Shown here in pieces: positions 18,506-26,377 of a stretch of DNA of 64,000 bases (positions are counted from its first letter, which is position 1; every line of letters begins with the position of its first letter). This DNA comes from Pseudovibrio zosterae (GTDB lineage Bacteria; Pseudomonadota; Alphaproteobacteria; Rhizobiales; Stappiaceae). Under the pieces are notes generated by a model, which saw nothing but the letters and a program-made list of their open reading frames with translations, was not told where the DNA came from and searched no databases. The stretch lies in contig NZ_JAWXVZ010000002.1 of assembly GCF_033843645.1 (NCBI RefSeq), forward strand, positions 310,001 through 374,000, read 5' to 3'. The position numbers were made by a program, and so were the translations under genes.

Positions 18506-18674
18506 AGCGTAAGCTTCTTGGGGGCAATAACAAACTAAAGGTATTTCGGCGGTTCCAATCTAACTCGGGCAATTCTTGTGTTTGTTGGTGTCAGAGGGAG
18601 CCGTTTGAGGATGGGAACATTAAACACAGTGGATGCCGCGGCCGCGTCCGCTGAGAAATAGGATAATAAGAGAG

Positions 18675-18932
18675 ATGGCTGACCGCGCTCAAAATCTTCA
18701 AGACACATTTTTGAATCATGTTCGTAAGCAGAAGACACCGCTTACAATTTTCTTGATCAACGGCGTCAAACTGCAGGGCGTCGTCACTTGGTTTGACAAT
18801 TTCTGCGTATTGCTGCGTCGGGACGGACACTCCCAGCTCGTGTACAAACACGCAATCTCCACAATCATGCCAAACACGCCAGTACAATTGTTCGATCCTC
18901 AGGACGAAGAAGGCGAAAAAGCAGGAGGCTGA
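18675..18932 (+). CDS. hfq: RNA chaperone Hfq
   Basis: 85 aa; the start is ATG at 18675 (MADRAQNLQDTFLNHVRKQK), with an AAGAGAG ribosome site; longer readings in frame are not conserved. Hfq forms a ring hexamer that pairs small RNAs with mRNAs. The Sm1 motif (TIFLINGVKLQGVVTWFDNFCVLL) and the Sm2 motif with the conserved YKHAIS (Lys and His lining the pore) are both present, and the C-terminal tail is short and acidic as in alphaproteobacteria. hflX starts directly at its stop. Its presence matters for the candidate small RNA at 60.1 kb, although anti-SD RNAs of that group are often Hfq-independent. Confidence 0.97.
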   Translation: MADRAQNLQDTFLNHVRKQKTPLTIFLINGVKLQGVVTWFDNFCVLLRRDGHSQLVYKHAISTIMPNTPVQLFDPQDEEGEKAGG

Positions 18933-20393
18933 TTGAAGCCCCAATCCCAAAAAGACACCGGCCTCTCGCGCAAAGACTTGGATGCGAATGTTGAGGCCGG
19001 TGAAACCGAGGTGACCCGGGGAACCCGGTCTCTCGTTGTCGTACCAGTTATCAGTTCGCGGGCGTACTCCTCCGCAAAATCCAACGAGCGTCCTTTCGGG
19101 GCCGGGCGCAGCGATGCAGCGCGCCTTGAAGAGGCCGTTGGCTTGGCCGCAGCCATTGAGCTGGATATTGTTTCCTCAGGTCTTATCAAACTCAACACCA
19201 TTAAGCCGGGTACTCTGATTGGGTCTGGCAAGGTTGAAGAAATCCGTCTTCAGGTGGAGATGGACGACATCGCCTTGGTAGTGGTGGATCATCCGCTTTC
19301 TCCGATCCAGCAGAGAAATCTGGAGCGCGAGTGGAAGGCAAAAGTGATCGACCGGACAGGCTTGATCCTTGAGATCTTTGGTGAGCGTGCTCAGACAAAG
19401 GAAGGCCGCCTTCAGGTGGAACTGGCCCATCTCACATGGCAAAAGAGCCGTTTGGTGCGCTCCTGGACCCACTTGGAGCGACAGCGCGGTGGATTGGGCT
19501 TCGTTGGTGGCCCCGGCGAAACCCAGATCGAGGCGGACAGGCGCATCATTCAGGAACGCATCGCGCGCCTGCAAAAAGAACTGGAACAGGTTCAGCGCAC
19601 TCGTGCCCTCCATCGCAAACAGCGCAAGAAAGTGCCGCATCCGGTGGTTGCCTTTGTTGGCTATACCAATGCTGGCAAATCGACGCTGTTTAATCGGCTA
19701 ACGAACTCGGAGGTATTTGCAAAAAACCTCTTGTTTGCGACCCTTGATCCAACGCTGCGGCGCCTGAAGCTGCCTCATGGCAAAGAGGTTATTCTTTCGG
19801 ACACTGTGGGCTTCATTTCAGAGTTGCCGCACAATCTGGTGGCGGCGTTCCGTGCTACGCTGGAAGAAGTCATTGAGGCGGATATTGTGCTTCATGTGCG
19901 CGACATCGCCCATGAGGATACCAAGGCGCAAGCCGCGGATGTCGACGAGACGCTTGAGCTGTTGGGTCTGAAGGTTTCAGAAGCTGATCACGTGATCGAA
20001 GTTTGGAATAAGATCGACCTGCTGGATGAAGGTTACCGTGAGCGTCTTCTGGAAGTGAACAGCGCGGATGAGGGGGCGATTGCCGTCTCTGCCATATCAG
20101 GGGACGGGACGGCTGTTCTTCTCGAGCGCATTGAGGCGAGGCTGACGGAAAAGCTGGACTCTGTCTCCATGAGCCTGCCTCTTAGTGCTGGCGCTGAGCT
20201 GGCTTGGCTCTACCAGCATTGTGAGGTGTTGGAGCGTGAAGATGGTGAGGATGCCATTCATCTGGTCGTCCGAGTTCCCGATGCGCACCGGGAGCCCGTC
20301 CGTAAGCGCTATGCCAAGTACTTCGATGGTGAAGGTGAGCTTGAAGTGCCCGATGAGAATGCGGGTGGCAACCAAGGCTACTCACCCATCTAG
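18933..20393 (+). CDS. hflX: Ribosome-associated GTPase HflX
   Basis: 486 aa. The start is TTG at 18933, abutting the hfq TGA, with AGGAGG a few bases upstream inside hfq. HflX binds the 50S subunit and can split stalled ribosomes under stress. Visible: the N-terminal domain (ELDIVSSGLIKLNTIKPGTLIGSGKVEEI), the glycine-rich linker RGGLGFVGGPGETQIEADRR, and the G domain with G1 GYTNAGKSTLFNRL, G3 DTVGFI, G4 NKID and G5 SAISG. The N-terminus (about 70 residues) is an unconserved polar extension. hfq-hflX is a classic conserved pair. Confidence 0.95.
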   Translation: MKPQSQKDTGLSRKDLDANVEAGETEVTRGTRSLVVVPVISSRAYSSAKSNERPFGAGRSDAARLEEAVGLAAAIELDIVSSGLIKLNTIKPGTLIGSGKVEEIRLQVEMDDIALVVVDHPLSPIQQRNLEREWKAKVIDRTGLILEIFGERAQTKEGRLQVELAHLTWQKSRLVRSWTHLERQRGGLGFVGGPGETQIEADRRIIQERIARLQKELEQVQRTRALHRKQRKKVPHPVVAFVGYTNAGKSTLFNRLTNSEVFAKNLLFATLDPTLRRLKLPHGKEVILSDTVGFISELPHNLVAAFRATLEEVIEADIVLHVRDIAHEDTKAQAADVDETLELLGLKVSEADHVIEVWNKIDLLDEGYRERLLEVNSADEGAIAVSAISGDGTAVLLERIEARLTEKLDSVSMSLPLSAGAELAWLYQHCEVLEREDGEDAIHLVVRVPDAHREPVRKRYAKYFDGEGELEVPDENAGGNQGYSPI

Positions 20394-20410
20394 CGAGGCT
20401 CAGAAGGCGG

Positions 20411-21232
20411 CTATTTTTTCTTGGCAGCCTGCCAGTAAGCTTCCATTTCATCGAGAGAGAGGTCGGCAAGTTGCCGGCCTTCTTCATTTGCACCGCGTTC
20501 AATGTGCTCGAAACGCGCTCTGAACTTTCTGTTGGTGCGTTTAAGGGCTTCTTCGGGTGAAATGTCCAGATGCCGAGCCAAGTTTGCTACGGCGAAGAGC
20601 ACATCCCCGAGTTCGTCTTCCAGTTTATCGCGATCCGGCGTATCTGCGTAAACCTCGTCAGAGAGTTCCTCGAATTCTTCTTTGATCTTCTCAAGTACCG
20701 GGCCGGCTGCTCCCCAATCGAAACCTACAGTGGACGCCTTACGTTGCAGTTTGTCTGCTTCTGTAAGGGCGGGAAAAGCAGTGGGGACGCTGTCCAGAAA
20801 GTGTTCTTGCTTTTCTGGTAGCCCCATTGCGGCGCGGCGCCGACTTTTTTCCGCGCGTTCCTCAGCCTTGATGCGTGCCCACATGCCATTTTCCATGCCG
20901 GTCGCGCGCGCTTCCTCATCTCCGAATACATGCGGGTGTCGGCGGATCATTTTGGTGGTGACAGCCTCAACTACATCTGAGAACTCGAAACTGTTCTCTT
21001 CCTCCGCCATGCGGGAATGGTAGACGACTTGCAGAAGAAGGTCGCCAAGCTCTTCGCGCAGCTCATCCATGTCACCGTTCTGGATTGCCTCCGCCACCTC
21101 ATAGGCTTCCTCAATTGTGTAGGGTGCGATGGTCTCAAAAGTCTGCTCGAGGTCCCATGGGCAGCCTGTTTCAGGAGTTCTGAGAGCGCGCATTATTTCA
21201 ATGAGGCGGGAGATGTCGCGGCTTGGAGTCAT
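20411..21232 (-). CDS. mazG: Nucleoside triphosphate pyrophosphohydrolase MazG
   Basis: 273 aa, two all-alpha MazG domains as in the E. coli enzyme. It hydrolyses NTPs to NMP plus pyrophosphate, cleaning the pool of aberrant nucleotides and, in E. coli, lowering ppGpp. Visible: TGCPWDLEQTFETIAPYTIEEAYEVAEAI and GDLLLQVVYHSRMAEE in the first domain with the Mg-binding EExxE and ExxD residues, and VGFDWGAAGPVLEKIKEEFEEL plus DELGDVLFAVANLARHL in the second, which carries most of the activity in characterised proteins. It converges with hflX (17 bp apart). Confidence 0.95.
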   Translation of the reverse strand: MTPSRDISRLIEIMRALRTPETGCPWDLEQTFETIAPYTIEEAYEVAEAIQNGDMDELREELGDLLLQVVYHSRMAEEENSFEFSDVVEAVTTKMIRRHPHVFGDEEARATGMENGMWARIKAEERAEKSRRRAAMGLPEKQEHFLDSVPTAFPALTEADKLQRKASTVGFDWGAAGPVLEKIKEEFEELSDEVYADTPDRDKLEDELGDVLFAVANLARHLDISPEEALKRTNRKFRARFEHIERGANEEGRQLADLSLDEMEAYWQAAKKK

Positions 21233-21627
21233 GATTTGATTTAAGATCCGGGAAAATGAGTGATTTCACGGCACACTATCAGCATGAAATGGCCGAGACC
21301 AGTGTCGATTACCTAGTGGTTGACCTTTGGTGATAAAGTTCAACTTTATTACATAATTTCAAAGGGATGTATGGGTTATTTAGTGTGATACCTGCATATT
21401 CGAGTGTGGCGCTCAGAGTTTGCTTTTGGATGTCGATCATGTAGCTTAAAATTGCATATCTAACGTCGCGATTGTAGTTATATAGGCTAAGCACTTCATG
21501 TGATTTCTTGGGATTTTGGTGGCTTCGGTGGATGGCCTTGGATGGAATGCAAGAATGGCATGCTATGGTTCCTTAACTTGAGGCAGTCGATAATCCTTTC
21601 TGTGCTTCTAGTTGAGGGGACCTTGAA
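21233..21627. other. Intergenic region with a 17-bp palindrome
   Basis: 395 bp between the divergent mazG and TetR genes, lower in GC than its surroundings. The only structured element I see is a perfect odd palindrome, ATAAAGTT-C-AACTTTAT, at 21333-21349, about 100 bp from mazG and 280 bp from the regulator. A 61-codon minus-strand frame here (21309-21494) has no coding signature and is not called. The TetR gene has a GAGGGG ribosome site. Confidence 0.5.
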
Positions 21628-22260
21628 ATGAAAAATGGTGGTTCCAACGGTGACAAAACGCGCATTCAAAAAATCAATCGTGCGCGGATCATAGAGGCGG
21701 CGCTACAAACCTTTTCCCGGTCAGGTTTTCATGGTGCTACGCTAGATGAAGTAGCGGAAGCAGCGGGCATGTCCAAGTCCAATATGCTTTACTATTACCG
21801 GTCTAAGAAGGAGCTCTATGAAGCGGTAATGGAGCATATTCTTGAAGGTTGGTTGGAGCCATTGGAGCGTCTGCACAAGGACGATGATCCAGAAGAAGCG
21901 CTTGGTAGTTACATCGAAGAAAAGCTTCAGCTGTCTATCGATCACCCGGAAGCATCACGGTTGTTTGCCAATGAGGTTCTGCAGGGCGCGGGAGTGGTTG
22001 GAGACGTTCTCAAGGGATCACTAAAGAAGCTTGTTGATGAGAAAGCTGCCGTGTTGAGGGCTTGGATGCGAGCCGGCAAGATGCGGACCCTTGATCCTTA
22101 TCATGTAATCTTTATGGTGTGGGCCACAACCCAGCATTACTCGGATTTTGATGTGCAGATCAAAGCCATTACCGGTAAGGGGCTGGCAAACAACTCTTTT
22201 GCGCGGGAGGCGAAACGTACGCTCAAGACCGTGCTTTTAAATGGACTTTTAGTGCGATGA
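21628..22260 (+). CDS. TetR family regulator, RutR-like
   Basis: 210 aa. N-terminal TetR helix-turn-helix: RARIIEAALQTFSRSGFHGATLDEVAEAAGMSKSNMLYYYRSKKELYEAV. The ligand domain resembles E. coli RutR over its length (IEEKLQLSIDHPEASRLFANEVLQGA, then DPYHVIFMVWATTQHYSDFDVQIKAITG). RutR senses uracil or thymine and controls pyrimidine use, but no rut genes are in the window, so ligand and regulon are unknown. The stop overlaps the arfB start by 4 bp, so the regulator and the ribosome-rescue gene are translated together. I leave the symbol blank because function is not shown. Confidence 0.85.
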   Translation: MKNGGSNGDKTRIQKINRARIIEAALQTFSRSGFHGATLDEVAEAAGMSKSNMLYYYRSKKELYEAVMEHILEGWLEPLERLHKDDDPEEALGSYIEEKLQLSIDHPEASRLFANEVLQGAGVVGDVLKGSLKKLVDEKAAVLRAWMRAGKMRTLDPYHVIFMVWATTQHYSDFDVQIKAITGKGLANNSFAREAKRTLKTVLLNGLLVR

Positions 22261-22694
22261 CTGAACAACGCCTTCTCGACGTCGGGGACGGCTATCATAT
22301 CGATAAGGACGACATTCACCTGGACTTCATTCGCGCATCAGGTCCAGGCGGTCAGAACGTCAACAAGGTGTCATCGGCAGTGCAATTGCGCTTTGACCTT
22401 GCTGGCAACACAAGCTTGAAAGAAGGCCACAAGGCAAGATTGGCGCGTGCTGCGGGCAGTCGTCTCACAAATTCGGGTGAAATTGTCCTCACAGCAGATC
22501 GGTTTCGGACACAGGAGCGAAACCGTGAAGATGCTTTTGAGCGGTTGTTTGCACTCATCCGGCAGGCAGGTTACGTGCCTAAAGTACGCAAGGCAACTCG
22601 GCCGACGCTTGCCTCCAAGAAGAGGCGCCTGGAAGGCAAGAAACAACGATCTTCCACGAAAAAAATGAGAAGCCGGAAAACCATTGAGTACTAG
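22257..22694 (+). CDS. arfB: Alternative ribosome-rescue factor B (class I RF-like peptidyl-tRNA hydrolase)
   Basis: 145 aa. Codon-independent release factor that frees ribosomes stalled at mRNA ends; homologue of mitochondrial ICT1. Visible: the catalytic GGQ in RASGPGGQNVNKVSSAVQLRF near residues 30-50, followed by the small alpha/beta domain, then a basic tail (KKRRLEGKKQRSSTKKMRSRK) that enters the mRNA channel in characterised proteins. No codon-recognition domain is present, which separates it from RF1 and RF2. The start overlaps the TetR stop (ATGA). Confidence 0.94.
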   Translation: MTEQRLLDVGDGYHIDKDDIHLDFIRASGPGGQNVNKVSSAVQLRFDLAGNTSLKEGHKARLARAAGSRLTNSGEIVLTADRFRTQERNREDAFERLFALIRQAGYVPKVRKATRPTLASKKRRLEGKKQRSSTKKMRSRKTIEY

Positions 22695-22815
22695 ATGTAG
22701 TCAATCCTGTTCATTCTACGGCTGATGCACATTTCCCACTGCACTTAAGATGAGGCTTTAAGGGCCATAGGAGCTTTTGGCAGAAAGGCTCGGGTTAGGG
22801 GAGTGTTGCAGCCAC

Positions 22816-23448
22816 ATGCCTTTGCGCGAAGATCCATACTATGCTGCGGAGGTTCTGTATCGAAGCCGCTTTTCACTTATTTTGATCAGGCCGGCAGAAG
22901 AACATCGGCTTGGTGCTCTGTCCAGATGGCTGGGAAGACAGCCTGCATCAGCAGTGCTTTGTCAGTTTGAGGCTGTAGCGGACGAATGCCGCAAAGACTT
23001 TATACTGGGTCCGTCCGTTGCAATTGAAAGTCATGTGTTTGATGAGCGCCGAAGCCGGATTCCTATCAAGAGGCTGGCCCGTCATATCAAGCGTACAGGA
23101 GCTTCTGCACTGGCCGTTCTTGTGCCGGTTTCAGAGCGGACTTTAGACCGAAGCCTTGAGCTTTACGAAGATCTCACTTCGCTTGGTATTCCCAGCTGTT
23201 TGAACCTCAGGGGTGGTTTGGCGCGAGTTGGTCAGGTGCTCAGGAGTGGTAAGGCAGGAAGATCGCTAACGTGCTTGCGCGGAGTGCCCACACCTGCATT
23301 GCTTGGCGAGATTTTGGAGGATGCTCACTGCGGAACGCTTGGCCCAATCTACCCAAGCACACTGTCGCGTTTGAATGGGAACACTTCAACGCCAAAGCAG
23401 GGCCTGCTCGCAACGGTGTGCAGCGGTCCTGAGCTCAAAGGAGTTTGA
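22816..23448 (+). CDS. Protein of unknown function
   Basis: 210 aa from the ATG at 22816; a TTG at 22777 would add 13 residues. I do not recognise a family. The protein is Arg- and Leu-rich with a basic middle part (DERRSRIPIKRLARHIKRTG) and alternating hydrophobic segments that look like an alpha/beta fold (SALAVLVPVSERTLDRSLELYEDL; GIPSCLNLRGGLARVGQVL). There is no signal peptide, membrane segment or cysteine-cluster motif. It is on the same strand as arfB, 121 bp downstream, and converges with aroQ. It could be a lineage-specific gene; codon use resembles its neighbours. Confidence 0.5.
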   Translation: MPLREDPYYAAEVLYRSRFSLILIRPAEEHRLGALSRWLGRQPASAVLCQFEAVADECRKDFILGPSVAIESHVFDERRSRIPIKRLARHIKRTGASALAVLVPVSERTLDRSLELYEDLTSLGIPSCLNLRGGLARVGQVLRSGKAGRSLTCLRGVPTPALLGEILEDAHCGTLGPIYPSTLSRLNGNTSTPKQGLLATVCSGPELKGV

Positions 23449-23561
23449 GCGTCTCGAAGCAAATCTTATTGTTTGCATCAGGCAAGCCGTCGCGGCTCCA
23501 GCTATGTGCAGAAAGAAAATGACAGTTGCTGTCCAGTGTCTCTTCATTGGCAGGCAGGGGA

Positions 23562-24002
23562 TCAATCAGCCAATAAGGGCGCTACTGCATCGATTGCGAG
23601 TATGTAACCGTGCGGGCCCAAGCCGCAGATCATGCCTACAGCCTGTTTCGAAACGTAGGATGTGTGCCGAAACTCTTCACGCTGGTGAATGTTTGAGAGA
23701 TGCACCTCAATGACAGGGCGTTCAACGCTGGCAATTGCGTCCATTATTGCAATCGAAGTATGCGTATAGGCACCCGCATTCAGCACAATACCTGTGTTTG
23801 TTGCACGGGTCTCGTGGATCCAGTCGATGAGCTGACCTTCGTGATTTGATTGCTTACACTCTACGTCGAGGCCCAAAGAGGCCCCGTGCTTGTGGCAGGC
23901 CTGTTCCAGTTCCGGCAGCGTGGTCTTGCCATACACTTCAGGTTGGCGCAGGCCGAGCAGGTTCAGATTTGGGCCGTTCAGGACCAGCACTTTCTTCGAC
24001 AT
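23562..24002 (-). CDS. aroQ: Type II 3-dehydroquinate dehydratase
   Basis: 146 aa, dodecameric shikimate-pathway enzyme that dehydrates 3-dehydroquinate to 3-dehydroshikimate. Visible: KVLVLNGPNLNLLGLRQPEVYG with the catalytic Tyr and flexible lid, CKQSNHEGQLIDWIHET, the active-site region LNAGAYTHTSIAIMDAI, and VIEVHLSNIHQREEFRHTSYVS with the catalytic His. Length and motifs are complete. In many alphaproteobacteria aroQ precedes accB-accC; here it stands alone, about 105 bp downstream of a TetR gene on the same strand. Confidence 0.96.
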   Translation of the reverse strand: MSKKVLVLNGPNLNLLGLRQPEVYGKTTLPELEQACHKHGASLGLDVECKQSNHEGQLIDWIHETRATNTGIVLNAGAYTHTSIAIMDAIASVERPVIEVHLSNIHQREEFRHTSYVSKQAVGMICGLGPHGYILAIDAVAPLLAD

Positions 24003-24107
24003 TTTCGATGGACCGCTTGCGTTTTAAGATGTTTTGACAGAACAGCATTTGCTCCTAAGAGTTCTACACTGCCGACCATCTGGTTAAAAGAGTGTTTTGC
24101 AGCTGGT

Positions 24108-24701
24108 TTATGCCAACTTTGCACCAAGTGTCGTCGTAATTTCATCCTCGACGATTTCAAGAGCGGTCTCTCGCGTCAGGTTTGTCTGGGGCATTGAGGA
24201 GACGTCCATGATGGTGAAGCACGCACTGATGAGCTTCCATGCCGCTTTATCCGGGTCCATGCGTCGTTCGAACTCTCCAGTCTCGATGCCCCGACGTATG
24301 ACTGAGGCAACAGCTTTCTGCGTGTCGTTGTTCACCTGCGCAAAGACCTCTGCCATCTCCGGTGAGCGCTGTGCCTCATCTGCGGCGGACATCCAGATGC
24401 GTATCTCAAGTTCTTCACCGTGCTCCGGATAGCTGGCCAACAGCTTTCTGATGGCAGCCTTTGGTGTCAATTCCTCTGCCTCTGCCACCAGCTTATTGAA
24501 GCCTTTTTCGTTGGAGTATTGAAAGGCGGCGCATTTTAGTTCAGTGAGTGATGAGAAGTGGTGGTGCAGGAGACCGGTCGCCGCACCTAATTCCTTGGCT
24601 ATGGCCCTAGCTGTAAGGCCAGCAAAGCCGTTTTCTCCCGCCAGTTTTATCGTCGCTTCAAGGATTGCGCGGCGGCGTTCCTCTTTCGGCATGTAGGACA
24701 T
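24108..24701 (-). CDS. TetR/AcrR family repressor of the adjacent exporter module
   Basis: 197 aa from the ATG at 24701, which has an AGGA ribosome site 7 bp upstream; an ATG at 24749 would add 16 unconserved residues and run toward the operator. N-terminal TetR helix-turn-helix: RRRAILEATIKLAGENGFAGLTARAIAKELGAATGLLHHHFSSLTELKCAAF; the C-terminal part is of the BetI-like type (EIRIWMSAADEAQRSPEMAEVFAQVN). It is divergent from the MATE gene, and the gap holds a perfect 7-2-7 inverted repeat, so it most likely represses both itself and the MATE-aminotransferase-BKACE genes and is relieved by their substrate (inference). Confidence 0.87.
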   Translation of the reverse strand: MSYMPKEERRRAILEATIKLAGENGFAGLTARAIAKELGAATGLLHHHFSSLTELKCAAFQYSNEKGFNKLVAEAEELTPKAAIRKLLASYPEHGEELEIRIWMSAADEAQRSPEMAEVFAQVNNDTQKAVASVIRRGIETGEFERRMDPDKAAWKLISACFTIMDVSSMPQTNLTRETALEIVEDEITTTLGAKLA

Positions 24702-24755
24702 TTTATTTCCTGAACACTTGACCAATTTCAAATTTGAGCATATGTCCAAGTTGTC

Positions 24756-24771
24756 TTGAACATCTGTTCAA
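24756..24771. promoter_or_regulatory. Operator-like inverted repeat between TetR and MATE genes
   Basis: TTGAACA-TC-TGTTCAA, a perfect 16-bp palindrome, lies 55 bp from the TetR start and 80 bp from the MATE start. Size and position are typical of a TetR-family dimer site. A shorter palindrome, TCAAATTTGA, sits at 24728-24737. No convincing -10/-35 pair is clear. Confidence 0.65.
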
Positions 24772-24850
24772 AACACTAGGTCATAGAACCAAGTCAGGTC
24801 AATTCTTAAGAGCCGAGTGACCCAGTTCCGCACAGCTGGAAAGCGAAAAC

Positions 24851-26209
24851 ATGTCGAATAATGCAAAAATAACAACCGCCGCACCGTTTGGATTGTTCGC
24901 GCGATTTGCCGTTCCAGCCATCCTGGGCCTGATCGCTGTCCAATCTGCCTTCATGGTTGATGGCATTTTTGTCGGGAACTATGTTGGGCCAATCGCACTG
25001 GCTGCCATCAATCTCATGTTGCCTTTTTTCGCGTTGTTCATGGGCGTGACCATCATGCTCGTGGTGGGGGCAGCTGTTATCTGTGGCAAGTTCTTGGGGG
25101 AACGGAAGACAGGGGATGCGGCTCAGGTTTTTACAAAAGCGTTTATCTCTGTTCAGGCATTCGCGTTTCTGTTTATGGTGCTGTGCTTTTTTGGCGCGAA
25201 CACGTTAGCAGGGCTGCTGGGTGCCGATGGAGACGTTTCCAGCCTTGTGGTTTCCTATATCCGGGTTGTCGCGCTGTTCCTGCCGTTGTTTGCGGCCTCC
25301 ATGGCTCTTTGCATCTTTGTTCGGGTTGACGGCCGTCCCGGGTTTGCACTCGGGGCTATGTTGAACGGCGCTGCGCTCAACGTTGTTCTTGATGCTCTTC
25401 TGATTGCCTGGCTTGATATGGGAATAGTTGGGGCGGCTTTGGCAACCGGCATCGCGCAGGTTTTGGCTACCGCGATCTTGGCAACGCATTTGCTGCGCAA
25501 ACAGTCCTTGCTCAAATTTGTCAAACCGAAGGGTTCCTGGCGCGTTATCGGGCGGGCGGCGTTCAACGGTCTGTCCGAATTTGTTAACGAGAGTTCTGCT
25601 GGGGTCGTAGCCTTTGTGTTCAACTGGATCTTGATGTTGGAGTTTGGTGCAGAGGGGGTCGCAGCCTTTACAATTGTAAACTACATCCTGTTTCTAGGGA
25701 TCATGGTGTTCTACGGGGTCAGTGAAGCGCTGGGTCCCTTGGTGAGCATCAATTATGGAGCACGGTTGCCCGAACGCATTCTGACATTCCTTGGCTTTGG
25801 TGTTGCCACCAATGTCTTGGCGGGTCTTTGCATTATTGTGCTTCTTCTGAGTGTTCCTGAGGTCCTGGTTGGCGTTTTCTTGCGGGATGGCAGCACGCAG
25901 ACACTTGACCTGACACTCGGCTTCATTGCCGTAGTCTGGCCGGTTTTTTTGTTCAACGGCATAAACATCGCGCTTTCTGGTTACTTCACCGGTATGCAGT
26001 GCGCGGGCCAATCTGCTGTGGTTGCTGCGCTCAGGGCGCTGGTGCTACCTGTGCCGCTGATCTTCATTGCAGCGTACTATTGGGGCCCCACAGGTGCGTT
26101 TGTTGCGCTACCTCTGGCTGAGGCCATGACCTTGGGAATTGCTTTGTTGATGCTTTGGTCCAAATTGCCCAAGCGGCTTGTCGGCTCTGTTGCCCCAGCG
26201 GCTGCCTAG
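24851..26209 (+). CDS. MATE family efflux transporter
   Basis: 452 aa integral membrane protein with about 12 hydrophobic segments in two pseudo-repeats (MATE domains about 15-175 and 235-400). Motifs such as GLFARFAVPAILGLIAVQSAFMVDGIFVG at the N-terminus and GVSEALGPLVSINYGAR at the start of the second half fit the MatE family, nearer the DinF/bacterial branch than NorM. MATE proteins export cationic drugs or metabolites with Na+ or H+ antiport. It follows the divergent TetR gene and its operator, and is followed after 168 bp by the aminotransferase-BKACE pair, so its natural substrate may be related to their amino or keto acid (inference). Confidence 0.93.
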   Translation: MSNNAKITTAAPFGLFARFAVPAILGLIAVQSAFMVDGIFVGNYVGPIALAAINLMLPFFALFMGVTIMLVVGAAVICGKFLGERKTGDAAQVFTKAFISVQAFAFLFMVLCFFGANTLAGLLGADGDVSSLVVSYIRVVALFLPLFAASMALCIFVRVDGRPGFALGAMLNGAALNVVLDALLIAWLDMGIVGAALATGIAQVLATAILATHLLRKQSLLKFVKPKGSWRVIGRAAFNGLSEFVNESSAGVVAFVFNWILMLEFGAEGVAAFTIVNYILFLGIMVFYGVSEALGPLVSINYGARLPERILTFLGFGVATNVLAGLCIIVLLLSVPEVLVGVFLRDGSTQTLDLTLGFIAVVWPVFLFNGINIALSGYFTGMQCAGQSAVVAALRALVLPVPLIFIAAYYWGPTGAFVALPLAEAMTLGIALLMLWSKLPKRLVGSVAPAAA

Positions 26210-26377
26210 TGAATAGAAGAGGTAGTGGCTTACCGTTGAGCTTAACGCCGAAGCACTTGATGATTTCTCTGGCGGCAAAATTGCCGAAAAGAATAATTGC
26301 CTTGTTGTCTAAGTGAAAATGCGGCCTTATCTGCTGTGAAATATGATCACAAGTTGAAGTCGTGGAACCACCGACAA

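Noticed and set aside
21309..21494. 61-codon minus-strand frame in the mazG-TetR gap
   Set aside because: No ribosome site, A+T-rich composition, and it covers the palindrome; nothing supports translation.
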